Shown in pieces: positions 17,807-26,618 of a stretch of 64,000 nucleotides of DNA. The stretch covers positions 2,976,001 to 3,040,000 of the forward strand of contig CP085323.1 in the NCBI GenBank assembly GCA_022870745.1. Direction: 5' to 3'. The notes beneath the pieces are model-generated. The model worked only from the letters and a program-made list of their open reading frames with translations. It ran no database searches and was not told the DNA's origin. Position 1 is the first letter of the stretch, and each line of letters opens with the position of its first letter. The translations under genes were made by a program, and so were the position numbers. This DNA comes from Silvibacterium acidisoli. GTDB taxonomy: Bacteria; Acidobacteriota; Terriglobia; Terriglobales; Acidobacteriaceae.

Positions 17807-18835
17807 CTAGTTAGACTTCTTTGACTGCATCGCCGCAATGACCGCGTCGGCGAAAGCCCTGGTTCCGGATGTGCCGAAGACATCGCGGGTGAGCGTCTTC
17901 TTTTCGGTGTAAACCTGTTCCAGCGCCGACTGGACCGAGTTGGCGGCATCTTCTTCGTCGATGTGACGCAGCATCAGGACGGCCGACTGCAGCAGTGCGG
18001 TCGGGTTCGCGATGTCCTTGCCCGCGATGTCCGGAGCGGAGCCGTGTACGGCCTCGAAGATCGCCGCATGCTCGCCAAGGTTTGCGCCGGGCACGAGTCC
18101 CAGGCCGCCAACGAAGGCAGCGCAGAGATCGCTGATGATATCGCCATAGAGGTTTTCGGTCAGCAGCATGTCGTACTGGTAGGGATTGGTCACTAGCTGC
18201 ATGCAGGTGTTATCGACAATATGCTCGCCGTACGTGATTTCTGGAAAGCCCTTGGCAACCTCACGGGCGCAACGCAGGAAAAGGCCGTCGGAGAGCTTCA
18301 TGATGTTGGCCTTGTGAATGGCGTGAATCTTCTTGCGCTTGTGCTTGCGTGCGTACTCGAAGGCAAACTGCGCGATGCGGGTCGAACCGGTCGCGGTGAC
18401 AACCTTCAGAGCCTCGACTACTCCGGGGACCACTTCGTGTTCGAGACCGACATACAGGCCTTCGGTGTTCTCGCGAACGATGATCATGTCCACGTTGGGA
18501 TAACGGGTCTCGAGGCCGGGCAGATTCTTGATGGGGCGGAAGTTGGCGAAGAGCTCAAACTTCTTGCGCAGCGTTACGTTGATTGAGCTGAAGCCGCCGC
18601 CGATCGGGGTGGTCACCGGCCCCTTTAGAGCCAGCTTGGTGCGCTCGATCGATTCGTAAAGTTCCTTGGGAATGTATTCGCCGTAGGTCTCGAAGGCTTC
18701 GGCGCCGGCAGCAAAGCGCTCCCAGGTAAACTTCACGCCGGTCGCTTCAAGAATGCTGACGACAGCGTCGGTGACTTCCGGACCGATTCCGTCTCCGGGA
18801 ATCAGCGTAACGATGTGTGTTTTCTTTTCGCTCAT
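17807..18835 (-). CDS. Isocitrate/isopropylmalate dehydrogenase family, probable NAD-dependent isocitrate dehydrogenase
   Basis: The 342-residue enzyme starts VTLIPGDGIGPEVTDAV, the family beginning, and has the substrate-binding segment SSINVTLRKKFELFANFRP. The decarboxylation site is TENLYGDIISDL with its paired aspartates, followed by GSAPDIAGKDIANPTA, the nucleotide-binding loop. The serine in SSINVTLR and the short length favour NAD-dependent isocitrate dehydrogenase, which converts isocitrate to 2-oxoglutarate, over isopropylmalate or homoisocitrate dehydrogenase. Leucine pathway genes are absent nearby. Confidence 0.88.
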   Translation of the reverse strand: MSEKKTHIVTLIPGDGIGPEVTDAVVSILEATGVKFTWERFAAGAEAFETYGEYIPKELYESIERTKLALKGPVTTPIGGGFSSINVTLRKKFELFANFRPIKNLPGLETRYPNVDMIIVRENTEGLYVGLEHEVVPGVVEALKVVTATGSTRIAQFAFEYARKHKRKKIHAIHKANIMKLSDGLFLRCAREVAKGFPEITYGEHIVDNTCMQLVTNPYQYDMLLTENLYGDIISDLCAAFVGGLGLVPGANLGEHAAIFEAVHGSAPDIAGKDIANPTALLQSAVLMLRHIDEEDAANSVQSALEQVYTEKKTLTRDVFGTSGTRAFADAVIAAMQSKKSN

Positions 18836-18894
18836 AATCCTTGTAGTGTGCTCCGTTAGAGAGTTACCGGATAAATGCTTTGGCTTGTTGAGGA

Positions 18895-19374
18895 CTACTT
18901 GTGGGCGTTGCGGCGCTGTTCCTTCGCGGTCAGCAGCTCTTCAAGCTCTTCCTTGAACTCGCGCACGTCCTTGAAGTCGCGATATACGCTGGCGAAGCGG
19001 ATGTAGGCGACGGTGTCCAGTGTCTTGAGGCGGTTCATCAACAGCTCGCCGATTTCGCTTGTGCTCCGCTCGCGCTCGGGCGAATCCATGAGGTAGGTTT
19101 CGGCTTCGTCGACCAGCGCCTCGAGCTTGCCGGCCGAAACCGGACGCTTTTCGCAGGCATGCAGCAGGCCGCTCAGAACCTTCTGGCGCTCGAACTTTTC
19201 GCGGCGGCCATCCTTCTTGACGACCATGTAAGGGATTTCGTCGATGCGCTCATAGGTGGTGAAGCGCTTGTTGCAGCGCTCGCATTCGCGCCGCCGACGG
19301 ATGGAATCAGCTTCTTTGCTTTCGCGCGAGTCAACCACTCGATCTTGCTGGAACCCGCAGTAAGGACATTTCAT
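18895..19374 (-). CDS. nrdR: Transcriptional repressor NrdR
   Basis: NrdR senses ATP and dATP and represses ribonucleotide reductase genes. The 159-residue product has the N-terminal zinc ribbon (cysteines 3, 6, 31 and 34 in MKCPYCGF and CERCNKRF) and the ATP-cone domain beginning MVVKKDGRREKF at about residue 49. The C-terminal tail is charged. No ribonucleotide reductase gene is in the window. It is 60 bases upstream of the isocitrate dehydrogenase gene on the same strand. Confidence 0.95.
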   Translation of the reverse strand: MKCPYCGFQQDRVVDSRESKEADSIRRRRECERCNKRFTTYERIDEIPYMVVKKDGRREKFERQKVLSGLLHACEKRPVSAGKLEALVDEAETYLMDSPERERSTSEIGELLMNRLKTLDTVAYIRFASVYRDFKDVREFKEELEELLTAKEQRRNAHK

Positions 19375-19434
19375 TGCGTTTCTTTGATTCTAGCAGCCGG
19401 AAAAAGCAGGCTTCGCTTTCAGCGCTGGCAACGC

Positions 19435-19722
19435 TTATTGAGTGCTTTCGACTAGCCTGGCGAGGGCACTTTCCCAGATAGATCCTGCCTTGTATGGGCC
19501 ATCGCCATCCGCATCGAGTTGCGGCGTATCGAACCAGACCCAATAGACTCGGTGTACTCCCAAGGCGCTCTCTTCCAGGCGGCTAATTTCTCCATCCCAT
19601 GTTCCAGAAATACTGACGACCTCCGGGGGCGTCGCAGTTATAGTTCCGGTTGCTCCCTTTGCCCAAAAGAAGGAGTCCGAAACACGGATGCGATCGCCGT
19701 CAGCGAAAATGCTCTTCTTCAT
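19435..19722 (-). CDS. Conserved hypothetical protein
   Basis: A 95-residue frame starts at the ATG at 19722 (a GTG sits one codon earlier). It is rich in Trp and acidic residues, with WVWFDTPQLDADGDGPY and IWESALARL near the end. The arrangement FADGDRIRVSDSFFWAKGATGTI looks like a small beta-barrel of the KOW/SH3 type. No catalytic residues are evident. Function unknown. It lies 60 bases in front of nrdR, on the same strand. Confidence 0.55.
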   Translation of the reverse strand: MKKSIFADGDRIRVSDSFFWAKGATGTITATPPEVVSISGTWDGEISRLEESALGVHRVYWVWFDTPQLDADGDGPYKAGSIWESALARLVESTQ

Positions 19723-19783
19723 CACTCGTCAATACTCTCGAGCAGAGCAGGATGGGTTAACTCGCAGCTATGGGTTGAACGAA

Positions 19784-20065
19784 CTATTTTGCTGGAATTG
19801 GAGCTTTTACATCGGCAAGTTTCGCCCGGGCTTCGCGCTTGATGTCTTCGACAAGCTCGTGCAGATTTTCGTCATTGTATTCAGTGAAGTTTCCAGTAGT
19901 GATATCTCTCTCTGCTTCTTCCAGAGCTGCCAGAAACTGCAGCCGATTCTTTTCGTCCTTGATCCAAAGGTCGAAGGCTAGCTCGGTCGCCTCTTCCACA
20001 CTTCTTAACCGTCCACGCGCTAATTCCTCGCGAACAAATGCTTCCTGATCGGGAGTCAGATGCAT
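19784..20065 (-). CDS. ParD/CopG-like ribbon-helix-helix antitoxin, solitary
   Basis: The 93-residue product starts LTPDQEAFVREELARGRLRSVEEATELAFDLW in two parts: a short beta strand and a helix-turn-helix typical of ParD-type RHH antitoxins (residues 3-34). An acidic helical tail of the toxin-binding kind follows. In complete modules a parE gene of about 300 bases overlaps or follows parD, but the next frame on this strand encodes an unrelated 95-residue protein. It may be an orphan antitoxin or a plain regulator. Confidence 0.6.
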   Translation of the reverse strand: MHLTPDQEAFVREELARGRLRSVEEATELAFDLWIKDEKNRLQFLAALEEAERDITTGNFTEYNDENLHELVEDIKREARAKLADVKAPIPAK

Positions 20066-20151
20066 TTCAATGAACCCAGCTTATGCTTCGCTGGCAAGCG
20101 AAACAACCAAAGATGTTGCTCTGAGACGCAGCGCACTGCATCCTATATTCC

Positions 20152-20613
20152 ATGTCAAATCGCGAACGATCCATCCTGAAGGGCGCACTCGCCGGAATGG
20201 TCGGCGGACTTGCCGGCGCCGGTGCCAAGGTTCTGGCGGAAAAGCTCTTTCCGCCTCGTGTCGATGGACAGATTCCGCCGCCGGTCGTTTTGGCCGAGCA
20301 GTTTGCCGGGCATCCACTGCCGCCTACTCAGCAGCAGGCTGCGATGCACAGTATCCACTGGACCTTCGGCGCGGTCGCCGGGGCCGTGTACGGTGCGGCG
20401 GTCGAGCTGGAACCCAGCCTTGGAGCCTGGAAGGGAGCCGCGTTCGGCTTGACCCTCAACAAGCTCACTCATGAGTCGGTGCTTCCCAGAATGGGACTGG
20501 CACGCCCCAAAGAACAGCAACCGCCCCAGGAACGTATCAGCGAGTGGGTAAGCCACGCTGTCTACGGCATCTTCACGGATACGGTCAGACGTGCGGTGCG
20601 TCGCGGCCTGTAG
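20152..20613 (+). CDS. DUF1440 (YagU-like) membrane protein
   Basis: The 153-residue protein begins with a positively charged SNRERSILKG and a glycine-rich segment, GALAGMVGGLAGAGAK, then a conserved EKLFPPR stretch. A second hydrophobic segment, WTFGAVAGAVYGAAVE, lies at about residues 64-82 and a third near residue 95 (AWKGAAFGLTLNKL). A terminal helix ends in an R-rich tail. This layout fits the DUF1440 family, annotated as YagU-like inner membrane proteins of unknown function. It is convergent with the flippase-like gene 25 bases downstream. Confidence 0.7.
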   Translation: MSNRERSILKGALAGMVGGLAGAGAKVLAEKLFPPRVDGQIPPPVVLAEQFAGHPLPPTQQQAAMHSIHWTFGAVAGAVYGAAVELEPSLGAWKGAAFGLTLNKLTHESVLPRMGLARPKEQQPPQERISEWVSHAVYGIFTDTVRRAVRRGL

Positions 20614-20637
20614 ATTTCTTGTGTGTCTGGAATCGGG

Positions 20638-21681
20638 CTAGGCAGCCGCTTCGGCGTCCGCGTGCTCGCTTTCTTCTGTAACCTTAGTCAGCGAAATGCG
20701 TTCCACACGCGCCCAGATTAAGCCGACAGGAATGATTCCTAGAAACGTAACGATGAGAAGAGTTGCCGCGCAGGCTGTTGCCGACTCAGGAGAGACGTTG
20801 AAGAGCTTACCGAGTGTCTCTGCCACGATGCCAATCTGTGTGAACCACCCGACGATGGGGAGCTGGATCACGCTCGCGACGCCGCTCGAAACCATTAGAA
20901 CCATTCCCTGCGCGAGCGTCAGAGAGGCGAGCTCAGGGCTGGCGACGAACGAGCGGGCTGTCTCCACATAGGAGACAGTGATGAGGCCCCACATGACCAG
21001 CGAAAGCACCAGGGCGATCAGCAGGTCGGCAGGGGAGCGGAGCGTGTCGAGGCCAACGCGGAAGCTGCGAATTTTGTCTCCGACGGAGGCTCCCACATTC
21101 TTCGAGACAAGCCCGAAGAGACGCTGGAAAAATCCAGCCACAAATTCCCCTGAGATGCGAAGCGCCACGAGGAACACAACTCCGCAGACTGTGCCAAGAA
21201 GGCCCCAGTAGCCAACCTTGCGAAAGACCTCGGGATGGGGCAGAGCGCCTTTAGGGGCCAGCAAAATCACAGACGAAAAAATCAGCGCCATGGAGCCCGC
21301 GTCGAAAAGACGTTCTACGACGTAGACAGCGATCTGCGAGCTGAGAGGGAGCGCCGTTTTCTTCGATACGAGGTACGGGCGTACGAGATCGGCGACCCTG
21401 CCGGTAAGCGCGACGGCAGTAAAGCCGATGACCTGTGTTCCCAGCAGCGAGAAGACAGGAACCTTCTTATTGTGGCGCAGCAATAAGGCCCAGCGTATGC
21501 CGCGTATCACGTAACCCAGGTAGATACATCCAAGAGCGACGGCGATCAGCCTCCAGTCGGCCAGCCTGAACTGCTCTCCAAAGGCGCGGAAGTCGAAAGG
21601 ATGCTTGTGCTGAGCATAGGCCGCAAGTCCGATGAGGACAGCGATCAGGAGTACTCCCAGAATGAGTTGGTTCTTCTTCAA
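20638..21681 (-). CDS. Lysylphosphatidylglycerol synthase TM-region (UPF0104/AglD2-like) membrane protein
   Basis: The 347-residue protein has eight or more hydrophobic helices and the family pattern: a YVIRGIRWALLLR motif near residue 60, then GFTAVALTGRVADLVRPYLV, VVERLFDAG near residue 124, and a late GVASVIQLPIVGWF. These proteins form the flippase-like membrane domain of MprF and relatives and are widespread without a soluble transferase domain, as here. The start is a TTG at 21681 with GGAGAG just upstream. The C-terminus is acidic. The substrate is unknown. Confidence 0.8.
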   Translation of the reverse strand: MKKNQLILGVLLIAVLIGLAAYAQHKHPFDFRAFGEQFRLADWRLIAVALGCIYLGYVIRGIRWALLLRHNKKVPVFSLLGTQVIGFTAVALTGRVADLVRPYLVSKKTALPLSSQIAVYVVERLFDAGSMALIFSSVILLAPKGALPHPEVFRKVGYWGLLGTVCGVVFLVALRISGEFVAGFFQRLFGLVSKNVGASVGDKIRSFRVGLDTLRSPADLLIALVLSLVMWGLITVSYVETARSFVASPELASLTLAQGMVLMVSSGVASVIQLPIVGWFTQIGIVAETLGKLFNVSPESATACAATLLIVTFLGIIPVGLIWARVERISLTKVTEESEHADAEAAA

Positions 21682-21711
21682 TGGCTCTCCAGGCTTACAA
21701 GTGAAAACACT

Positions 21712-22440
21712 CTAAGGTCTTTCAACTACTGCTACAGCAGCCGCAGTTTTTGCACTCGCTAGCTGCCTGCGCCGGGCATCCACCCGGCGATTGAACTCAT
21801 GAATCACCCGCGCCACGTAAGCTCGCGTCTCCCGATAGGGAGGAATGCCGTGCCAGCGATCGACAGCCGCCGGACCGGCATTGTAAGCAGCCAGCGCCAG
21901 GGCGAGATTGTCATGATAACGTCGCAGCATTGCATCCAGATAAGCGGTTCCGCCATTTACGTTTTCGCGCGGTGCAAAGGCGTCGTTTACGCCCATCTGG
22001 GCAGCAGTTCCTGGCATCAGCTGCATCAGCCCACGGGCCCCGGTGCGGCTTACGGCATGGACATTGCCGCCGCTCTCCTGCCGGACCACGGCTGCAAGCA
22101 GGTCGGAGTCAAGATCGTGCGCCTCGCCTGCTGCGGAGAGCATTTCCTTCAGGTCGATTGTTTTCAGCGGAGCGGCAGGAGCAGCTCCGGCTGTTTCATT
22201 TACAACCGGCAGATCGACATGCTCGCTGGCGGAGATGTCAGTGGGATTTACTTCCACAAAGTCTGTGTTGCTGGCGGAGAGATACAGCCGCACCCGGTCG
22301 CCGACCGTCTCGCGATGGTCGCAGGTCAGGTCAAAGCCATTGGCCAGGGTGATGTGTTCGGCTGCCCGTGCCAAACCTGATCCGAGGGTGAGTGCCCCAA
22401 CCAGAACGGCCCATCCCGGCAGTGAAGAGAGTTGTCTCAA
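21712..22440 (-). CDS. Lytic transglycosylase (SLT domain)
   Basis: The 242-residue product has an N-terminal signal peptide (cleavage near LARAAEH) and a disordered linker. An SLT-type catalytic domain starts at about residue 95: VVRQESGGNVHAVSRTGARGLMQLMP carries the catalytic glutamate (in two short parts here), then LALAAYNAGP and ETRAYVARV. This enzyme family cleaves peptidoglycan glycan strands in the periplasm to form anhydro ends. The start TTG at 22440 overlaps the stop of the Cof-type phosphatase gene upstream, indicating coupled translation. Confidence 0.88.
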   Translation of the reverse strand: MRQLSSLPGWAVLVGALTLGSGLARAAEHITLANGFDLTCDHRETVGDRVRLYLSASNTDFVEVNPTDISASEHVDLPVVNETAGAAPAAPLKTIDLKEMLSAAGEAHDLDSDLLAAVVRQESGGNVHAVSRTGARGLMQLMPGTAAQMGVNDAFAPRENVNGGTAYLDAMLRRYHDNLALALAAYNAGPAAVDRWHGIPPYRETRAYVARVIHEFNRRVDARRRQLASAKTAAAVAVVERP

Positions 22441-23336
22441 TTTGCGTTTCCTTCCATGGACGGGACGCGCATCGACTCGATCACGCTCTCCAGCACCTGG
22501 GCTACGCCATCTTCACTGTTGTTGGGGGCGATCTGCCAACCGCGGTCGATCGCCATTTGCACCACTTCCGGCGCGCCATTTGCCATGACAACCGGATTGC
22601 CGGCGAAAAGCAGCATCTCTACGTCATTGAAGTTGTCGCCAATCGCCATGACCTCTTCAGGCTGAATGCCCAGAGACTCGCTCAGCCGCCGGAGCGCGGC
22701 GCCCTTCGAGCAGCCGGGTGGCAGAATGTCGAGGATAGCCAGCTCGCGCAGGGGATACTCGGTGCGATGCGTTTCGATTCTGTCTGCGTAGCCGCCGGTC
22801 ATCAGGGCATCTTCCGCCTGGCGCATGGTGGCGATATCTCCGCAGAGCATGCCTTGCACGGCTTCTTCGCCGCTGTCGAAGGCGCGTTCCAGCGGCTGGA
22901 ACTCTTCGATCGCCGCCCGGTTGGCCTCGACCCACAGGGAGATCCTTCCAGATAGCTTTTCAGCAGACTCGAGCACCAGTTCGCCGCGGCCTTCGCGGTC
23001 AAAGGTGAAGACGGTCAGGCCCCCAAACTCGCGCAAAACAGGGCACAGCTCCCGGCAGGTCTCAACATCGAGGAAAAAGCGGTCGATGCGCTCTCCGCCG
23101 AGAGTGCGCGTGACGGTGCCATTCGAGGTGATCATCACGGTTTCGCTTCGCAGCTCTGCCGGTTCGATAATCGGGGCGGCGTAAGCCTGCCGGCGGCCTG
23201 TAGCGATCACGATTTCGATCCCGGCCTCCTGCGCTTCGCGGAGAGCCCGGCAGGTCCGCTCGCTCATCACGCTGCCGCTCGCAGGCAGAAGGGTCCCGTC
23301 GATATCGATGGCAATCAGGCGGATGGCAGGAGTCAT
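22437..23336 (-). CDS. HAD-superfamily hydrolase, Cof type
   Basis: The 299-residue protein begins IRLIAIDIDGTLLP, with the nucleophile aspartate in the DxDGT motif, followed by VIATGRR (motif II) and MITSNGT. The C-terminal GDNFNDVEMLLFAG is motif IV, with its paired aspartates, and VMANGAPE follows. A capping domain of type IIB lies between them. Such phosphatases hydrolyse sugar phosphates and other small phosphoesters. It forms a run with threonine synthase upstream and the transglycosylase downstream. Confidence 0.88.
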   Translation of the reverse strand: MTPAIRLIAIDIDGTLLPASGSVMSERTCRALREAQEAGIEIVIATGRRQAYAAPIIEPAELRSETVMITSNGTVTRTLGGERIDRFFLDVETCRELCPVLREFGGLTVFTFDREGRGELVLESAEKLSGRISLWVEANRAAIEEFQPLERAFDSGEEAVQGMLCGDIATMRQAEDALMTGGYADRIETHRTEYPLRELAILDILPPGCSKGAALRRLSESLGIQPEEVMAIGDNFNDVEMLLFAGNPVVMANGAPEVVQMAIDRGWQIAPNNSEDGVAQVLESVIESMRVPSMEGNAN

Positions 23337-23391
23337 CTCTTCCAGTGTACGGGAGCAGGAGATGCGGCGCCTTAAAATGCCGCGAAAGTAA

Positions 23392-24606
23392 CTATACCGG
23401 GGTAATAATGCCGCCCACAGCGCTACGCTCCGGATACTTCTTTACCCCGGTCCTCCGCAGCCCCATCGCTTCGGCGAGGGTATCCACGTACTTCAACCCG
23501 GCGCCGGTATTGAAGACGACCACCCGGTCGGAGGTGTCCAGAAAGCCGGAAGTGATCAGGACATCGTAGGCGGCGGTGGCTGCCGCTCCCTCGGGGGATA
23601 GCAGATGACCCTCGTGTTGCGCCCAATCTTTAATGGAATCAAGTATTTGCCCGTCATCTACCTCGACGACCGTGCCGTCGGACCGGCGCACAATATCGAG
23701 GATGATCGAATCGCCGTATGGCTTGGGGACTCGCAGTCCAGCAGCGAAGGTCTGCGCGTTGTCGTAGAAACTCGAAGCTTCGGCGCCGGCCTCGAAGGCC
23801 CGGGCGATGGGGGCGCAGCCCGACGCCTGCACGGCGATCATTTTCGGGCGTTTGCCGGGCTTCACCCAGCCGAGAGCTTCCATCTCTTCAAAGGCCTTCC
23901 ACATGCCGATCAGGCCTACTCCGCCGCCGGTCGGGTAGAAGACCGCATCGGGATACTCCCAGCCGAGCTGCTCGACCAGTTCGTAGCCCATGGTCTTTTT
24001 GCCTTCGACGCGGAACGGTTCTTTCAGGGTTGAGATATCGAACCAGCCTTCGGCGTCCTTGCGCTCCGCAACGATCTTTGCGCAATCGGAGATCAGGCCG
24101 TCGACCAGCGTGACATGCGCGCCATAGGCCACGCCCTCAAGGTAGTTGGCCATGGGAACGTCTTTAGGCATGAAGATATGCGCTTCGATGCTTGCGGCTG
24201 CCGCGTAGGCCGCGAGTGCTCCGGCGGCATTGCCGGCCGAGGGAGCAGCGAGCTTCGTCAGCCCGTAATGCCTCGCCATCGAAACGGCGGCGGACATGCC
24301 GCGTGCTTTGAAAGTTCCGGTGGGGTTGGTCGCTTCTTCCTTCAGGAAAAAGTTTTCGTAGCGACGGCTGGGCAGCATGGGAGTCCAGCCTTCGCCAAGC
24401 GTTACCGGCTCGACCGAGGGGAGTACGGCGGCGTAGCGCCACATGTCCTGCCGTCCGCCGGGTTCAGGCCGCGCGTCGATGGGGATGGCGCGCAGGTCGT
24501 ATCGGACATAGAGCACGCCCGCGCACTTCGGGCAGACGGTCTGGGGCGTTTCCGCCGAAACAAGTGCATGGCAGCGGGAGCACTCTAGCGAGGCAATCTG
24601 AGGCAT
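23392..24606 (-). CDS. thrC: Threonine synthase
   Basis: ThrC converts O-phosphohomoserine to threonine with PLP. The 404-residue protein starts with a zinc-ribbon-like segment (CSRC at 9-12, CPKC at about 25-28). The PLP lysine lies in NPTGTFKARG at about residue 101, and the glycine-rich PLP-phosphate loop is PTGGGVGLIG at about 225. The length and the TFKARG motif agree with threonine synthase rather than a dehydratase. Aspartate kinase and semialdehyde dehydrogenase, earlier in the pathway, are about 8 kb to the left. Confidence 0.9.
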   Translation of the reverse strand: MPQIASLECSRCHALVSAETPQTVCPKCAGVLYVRYDLRAIPIDARPEPGGRQDMWRYAAVLPSVEPVTLGEGWTPMLPSRRYENFFLKEEATNPTGTFKARGMSAAVSMARHYGLTKLAAPSAGNAAGALAAYAAAASIEAHIFMPKDVPMANYLEGVAYGAHVTLVDGLISDCAKIVAERKDAEGWFDISTLKEPFRVEGKKTMGYELVEQLGWEYPDAVFYPTGGGVGLIGMWKAFEEMEALGWVKPGKRPKMIAVQASGCAPIARAFEAGAEASSFYDNAQTFAAGLRVPKPYGDSIILDIVRRSDGTVVEVDDGQILDSIKDWAQHEGHLLSPEGAAATAAYDVLITSGFLDTSDRVVVFNTGAGLKYVDTLAEAMGLRRTGVKKYPERSAVGGIITPV

Positions 24607-24631
24607 TTTCGTTCCGGTCTTTAGACAAAAA

Positions 24632-25495
24632 TCAGAGGTTGAACAGTTCGCGAAGCCGCCGCGTCTGCGCCCGGCTGACGGGGATTTCGGTTTGCTTCTT
24701 GTCGTCCATGCGGAGCTGGTAGCTGCTCTTGAACCATGGCACGACTTCCTTGATGTGGTTGATGTTCACGACGAAGGAGCGGTGGGCGCGCCAGAAGATG
24801 TTCGGATCCAGCAGGTCCAGCAGTTCTTCGAGGGTGCGGGCTTTCGACTGCCCCTCGAGCGTTTGCGTGACGACGGAGATGACCCCTTCATCGATGGATG
24901 CGAAGCAGATGTCTTTCTGGTCGATCAGCAGCAGGCGGGTCTGAGCCTGGACAACGATCTTGCCGCTGTGCGCGTAGCGCGGGGCGATCTGTTGCTGCTC
25001 GATGAGACGCAACAGCGCGTCGATCTTGATGCCGCCGCTGTCGCCGGTCAGCGATCCGCCATCGGGCTGCGAGGTTTCGTGCAGGCGTTGGCGGGCGCGG
25101 TCGAGAGCCTGCATCACGCGCGCTTTATCGAAAGGCTTCAGCAAATAGTCGATGGCATTTACGTCGAAGGCGCGAACGGCGTACTGGTCGTATGCGGTGG
25201 CGAAGATGATCTGCGGCAGGTGATCGGTGTCCTCGAGCAGCTTCTTCAGGACGGCAAAGCCGTCGAGGCCGGGCATCTGTACGTCGAGAAAGACGACATC
25301 CGGCTGGTGTTCACGGACGAGCTCCACCGCTTCGATGCCGTTGGAGCCTTGTGCCAGCACCTCGACATGGCCGACCGATTCGAGCAGATATTGCAGTTCC
25401 TCGCGCGCCAGCTGCTCATCGTCGATGATGAGAGCGGTAATGGTAAGCGCCGAGGTTTGCGTCTGCGAAGCCAAGCTATAAGTATAGGAAGGCAA
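24632..25495 (-). CDS. LytTR-family DNA-binding response regulator
   Basis: A receiver domain spans about residues 18-130 with the acidic pair IIDDE and the phosphoacceptor D71 in VVFLDVQMPG; the conserved lysine is in LLKPFDKAR. A LytTR DNA-binding domain occupies about 180-287 (IFWRAHRSFVVNINHIKEV and the terminal RRLRELF). The start is uncertain: the frame opens with TTG at 25495 and another TTG at 25474, neither with a good ribosome site. LytTR regulators act with LytS-type sensor kinases; none is seen beside it. It is followed 25 bases later by thrC. Confidence 0.88.
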   Translation of the reverse strand: MPSYTYSLASQTQTSALTITALIIDDEQLAREELQYLLESVGHVEVLAQGSNGIEAVELVREHQPDVVFLDVQMPGLDGFAVLKKLLEDTDHLPQIIFATAYDQYAVRAFDVNAIDYLLKPFDKARVMQALDRARQRLHETSQPDGGSLTGDSGGIKIDALLRLIEQQQIAPRYAHSGKIVVQAQTRLLLIDQKDICFASIDEGVISVVTQTLEGQSKARTLEELLDLLDPNIFWRAHRSFVVNINHIKEVVPWFKSSYQLRMDDKKQTEIPVSRAQTRRLRELFNL

Positions 25496-25577
25496 TCAGA
25501 GGGTCGTCCAGTGGCTGCATTGGTGCGGGACGGGAAACGGGGCGAATCCGCCTTCCCTGTGGCGATGGATGTAGCAG

Positions 25578-26129
25578 CTACCCACGCGAAAAAGCCTGCA
25601 GCCTGGCCGGCGGCTTGTTCGCGGTCAGATCGTTCCCGCAATGGACACAGAAGATGTCAGTGATTCTAGCCGTCCGGTAACACTTTGTGCAGCAGGGCGC
25701 TACCTGGTAAGCGCACTGAGGGCAATAGTGGTAATGGCTCTCAAGGTGGGCTCCGCAGGACGGGCACGCGGCTGTGATCGGTTCTCGTAGAAGGAAGTAC
25801 AGCACGACTCCAACACCTCCCGGCATCACCGCGCAAAGCGCCCAAAGACTCTTGCTCATGCCGCGTCGCGGCGCGTCGTTGGTGATATAGCCGATCATGA
25901 GGACGTAAAGGGCGGCCAGAGCGCCCCAGGAAAGGATCAGGTAAAAGCGAAAGGGAACCGGCACGCCACTCGGATGGTGGCGATGTACCGGCAGGACAAC
26001 CCAGAAGTAATACTGGGCCAGAGCGAAGGCGACGAGCGCGCCGGCAATCGACCAGCGCGGAATCAGTCGTAGTTCATCGGTAAATGGAGTTTCAGTCTGC
26101 GAGCCTGAGCGCCCGGTCGAATCGTTCAT
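25578..26129 (-). CDS. Membrane protein with double zinc-ribbon tail
   Basis: The 183-residue product has three hydrophobic helices (about 27-48, 62-83 and 97-116). A C-terminal zinc-ribbon region of four CxxC-type pairs follows: CPSC, CPQC, CCTKC and CVHC, between about residues 122 and 168. Two zinc ribbons are expected. No catalytic motif is seen. Proteins of this shape are common acidobacterial hypotheticals; the function is unknown. Confidence 0.65.
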   Translation of the reverse strand: MNDSTGRSGSQTETPFTDELRLIPRWSIAGALVAFALAQYYFWVVLPVHRHHPSGVPVPFRFYLILSWGALAALYVLMIGYITNDAPRRGMSKSLWALCAVMPGGVGVVLYFLLREPITAACPSCGAHLESHYHYCPQCAYQVAPCCTKCYRTARITDIFCVHCGNDLTANKPPARLQAFSRG

Positions 26130-26213
26130 AGTAATAACCGTGTGGGGAGCCCGGGCATTCGCCGCGAGCCACTCAACCCTTCAAATCGTCAGCCTGCGCG
26201 TGGGGCGCGACAG

Positions 26214-26618
26214 TTAATACTTTTCTTCGTCTCGTACACGGCGGCTGCGCCAGTGCAGAATCAGGGCCGCGAACAATGTCGAGAGCAAAGTCAGCACGAT
26301 CGACATCGTCATCGCCGGCATATCGAAGAAATGTTCATCGGCAAAGACATCGTCAGTGACAGACCACAGCGCTGGAGTCATCAGGATCAACATGCCGAAG
26401 AGGGTGACCAGCATGATGCCGATCTGCTTCCGGCGCTTCAGGCGTGCGGCTTTCAACTGATGGGCCGCTGCCATGACTGCGCGCCGCGTGCGTTGCACCA
26501 CCGCGAGGTTGCTGTCGACATCAAAGCCGGAGAGTGCATCCAGAAGGCCGGAATCGATGAGATCAGGATCGGCCTCCGTGGCACGTGTGTATTTCGGCTC
26601 AAAGGAAGGCGAACTCAT
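26214..26618 (-). CDS. Small membrane protein coupled to an ECF sigma factor, possible anti-sigma partner
   Basis: The 134-residue protein starts with a soluble acidic segment (about 1-60), then two hydrophobic helices (about 66-88 and 100-122) separated by an acidic loop, and ends basic. Its start overlaps the sigma factor stop by four bases (ATGA), so the pair is co-translated. Position and topology are those of an anti-sigma factor, but the zinc-finger HxxxCxxC signature is absent. The role is inference from context. Confidence 0.55.
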   Translation of the reverse strand: MSSPSFEPKYTRATEADPDLIDSGLLDALSGFDVDSNLAVVQRTRRAVMAAAHQLKAARLKRRKQIGIMLVTLFGMLILMTPALWSVTDDVFADEHFFDMPAMTMSIVLTLLSTLFAALILHWRSRRVRDEEKY

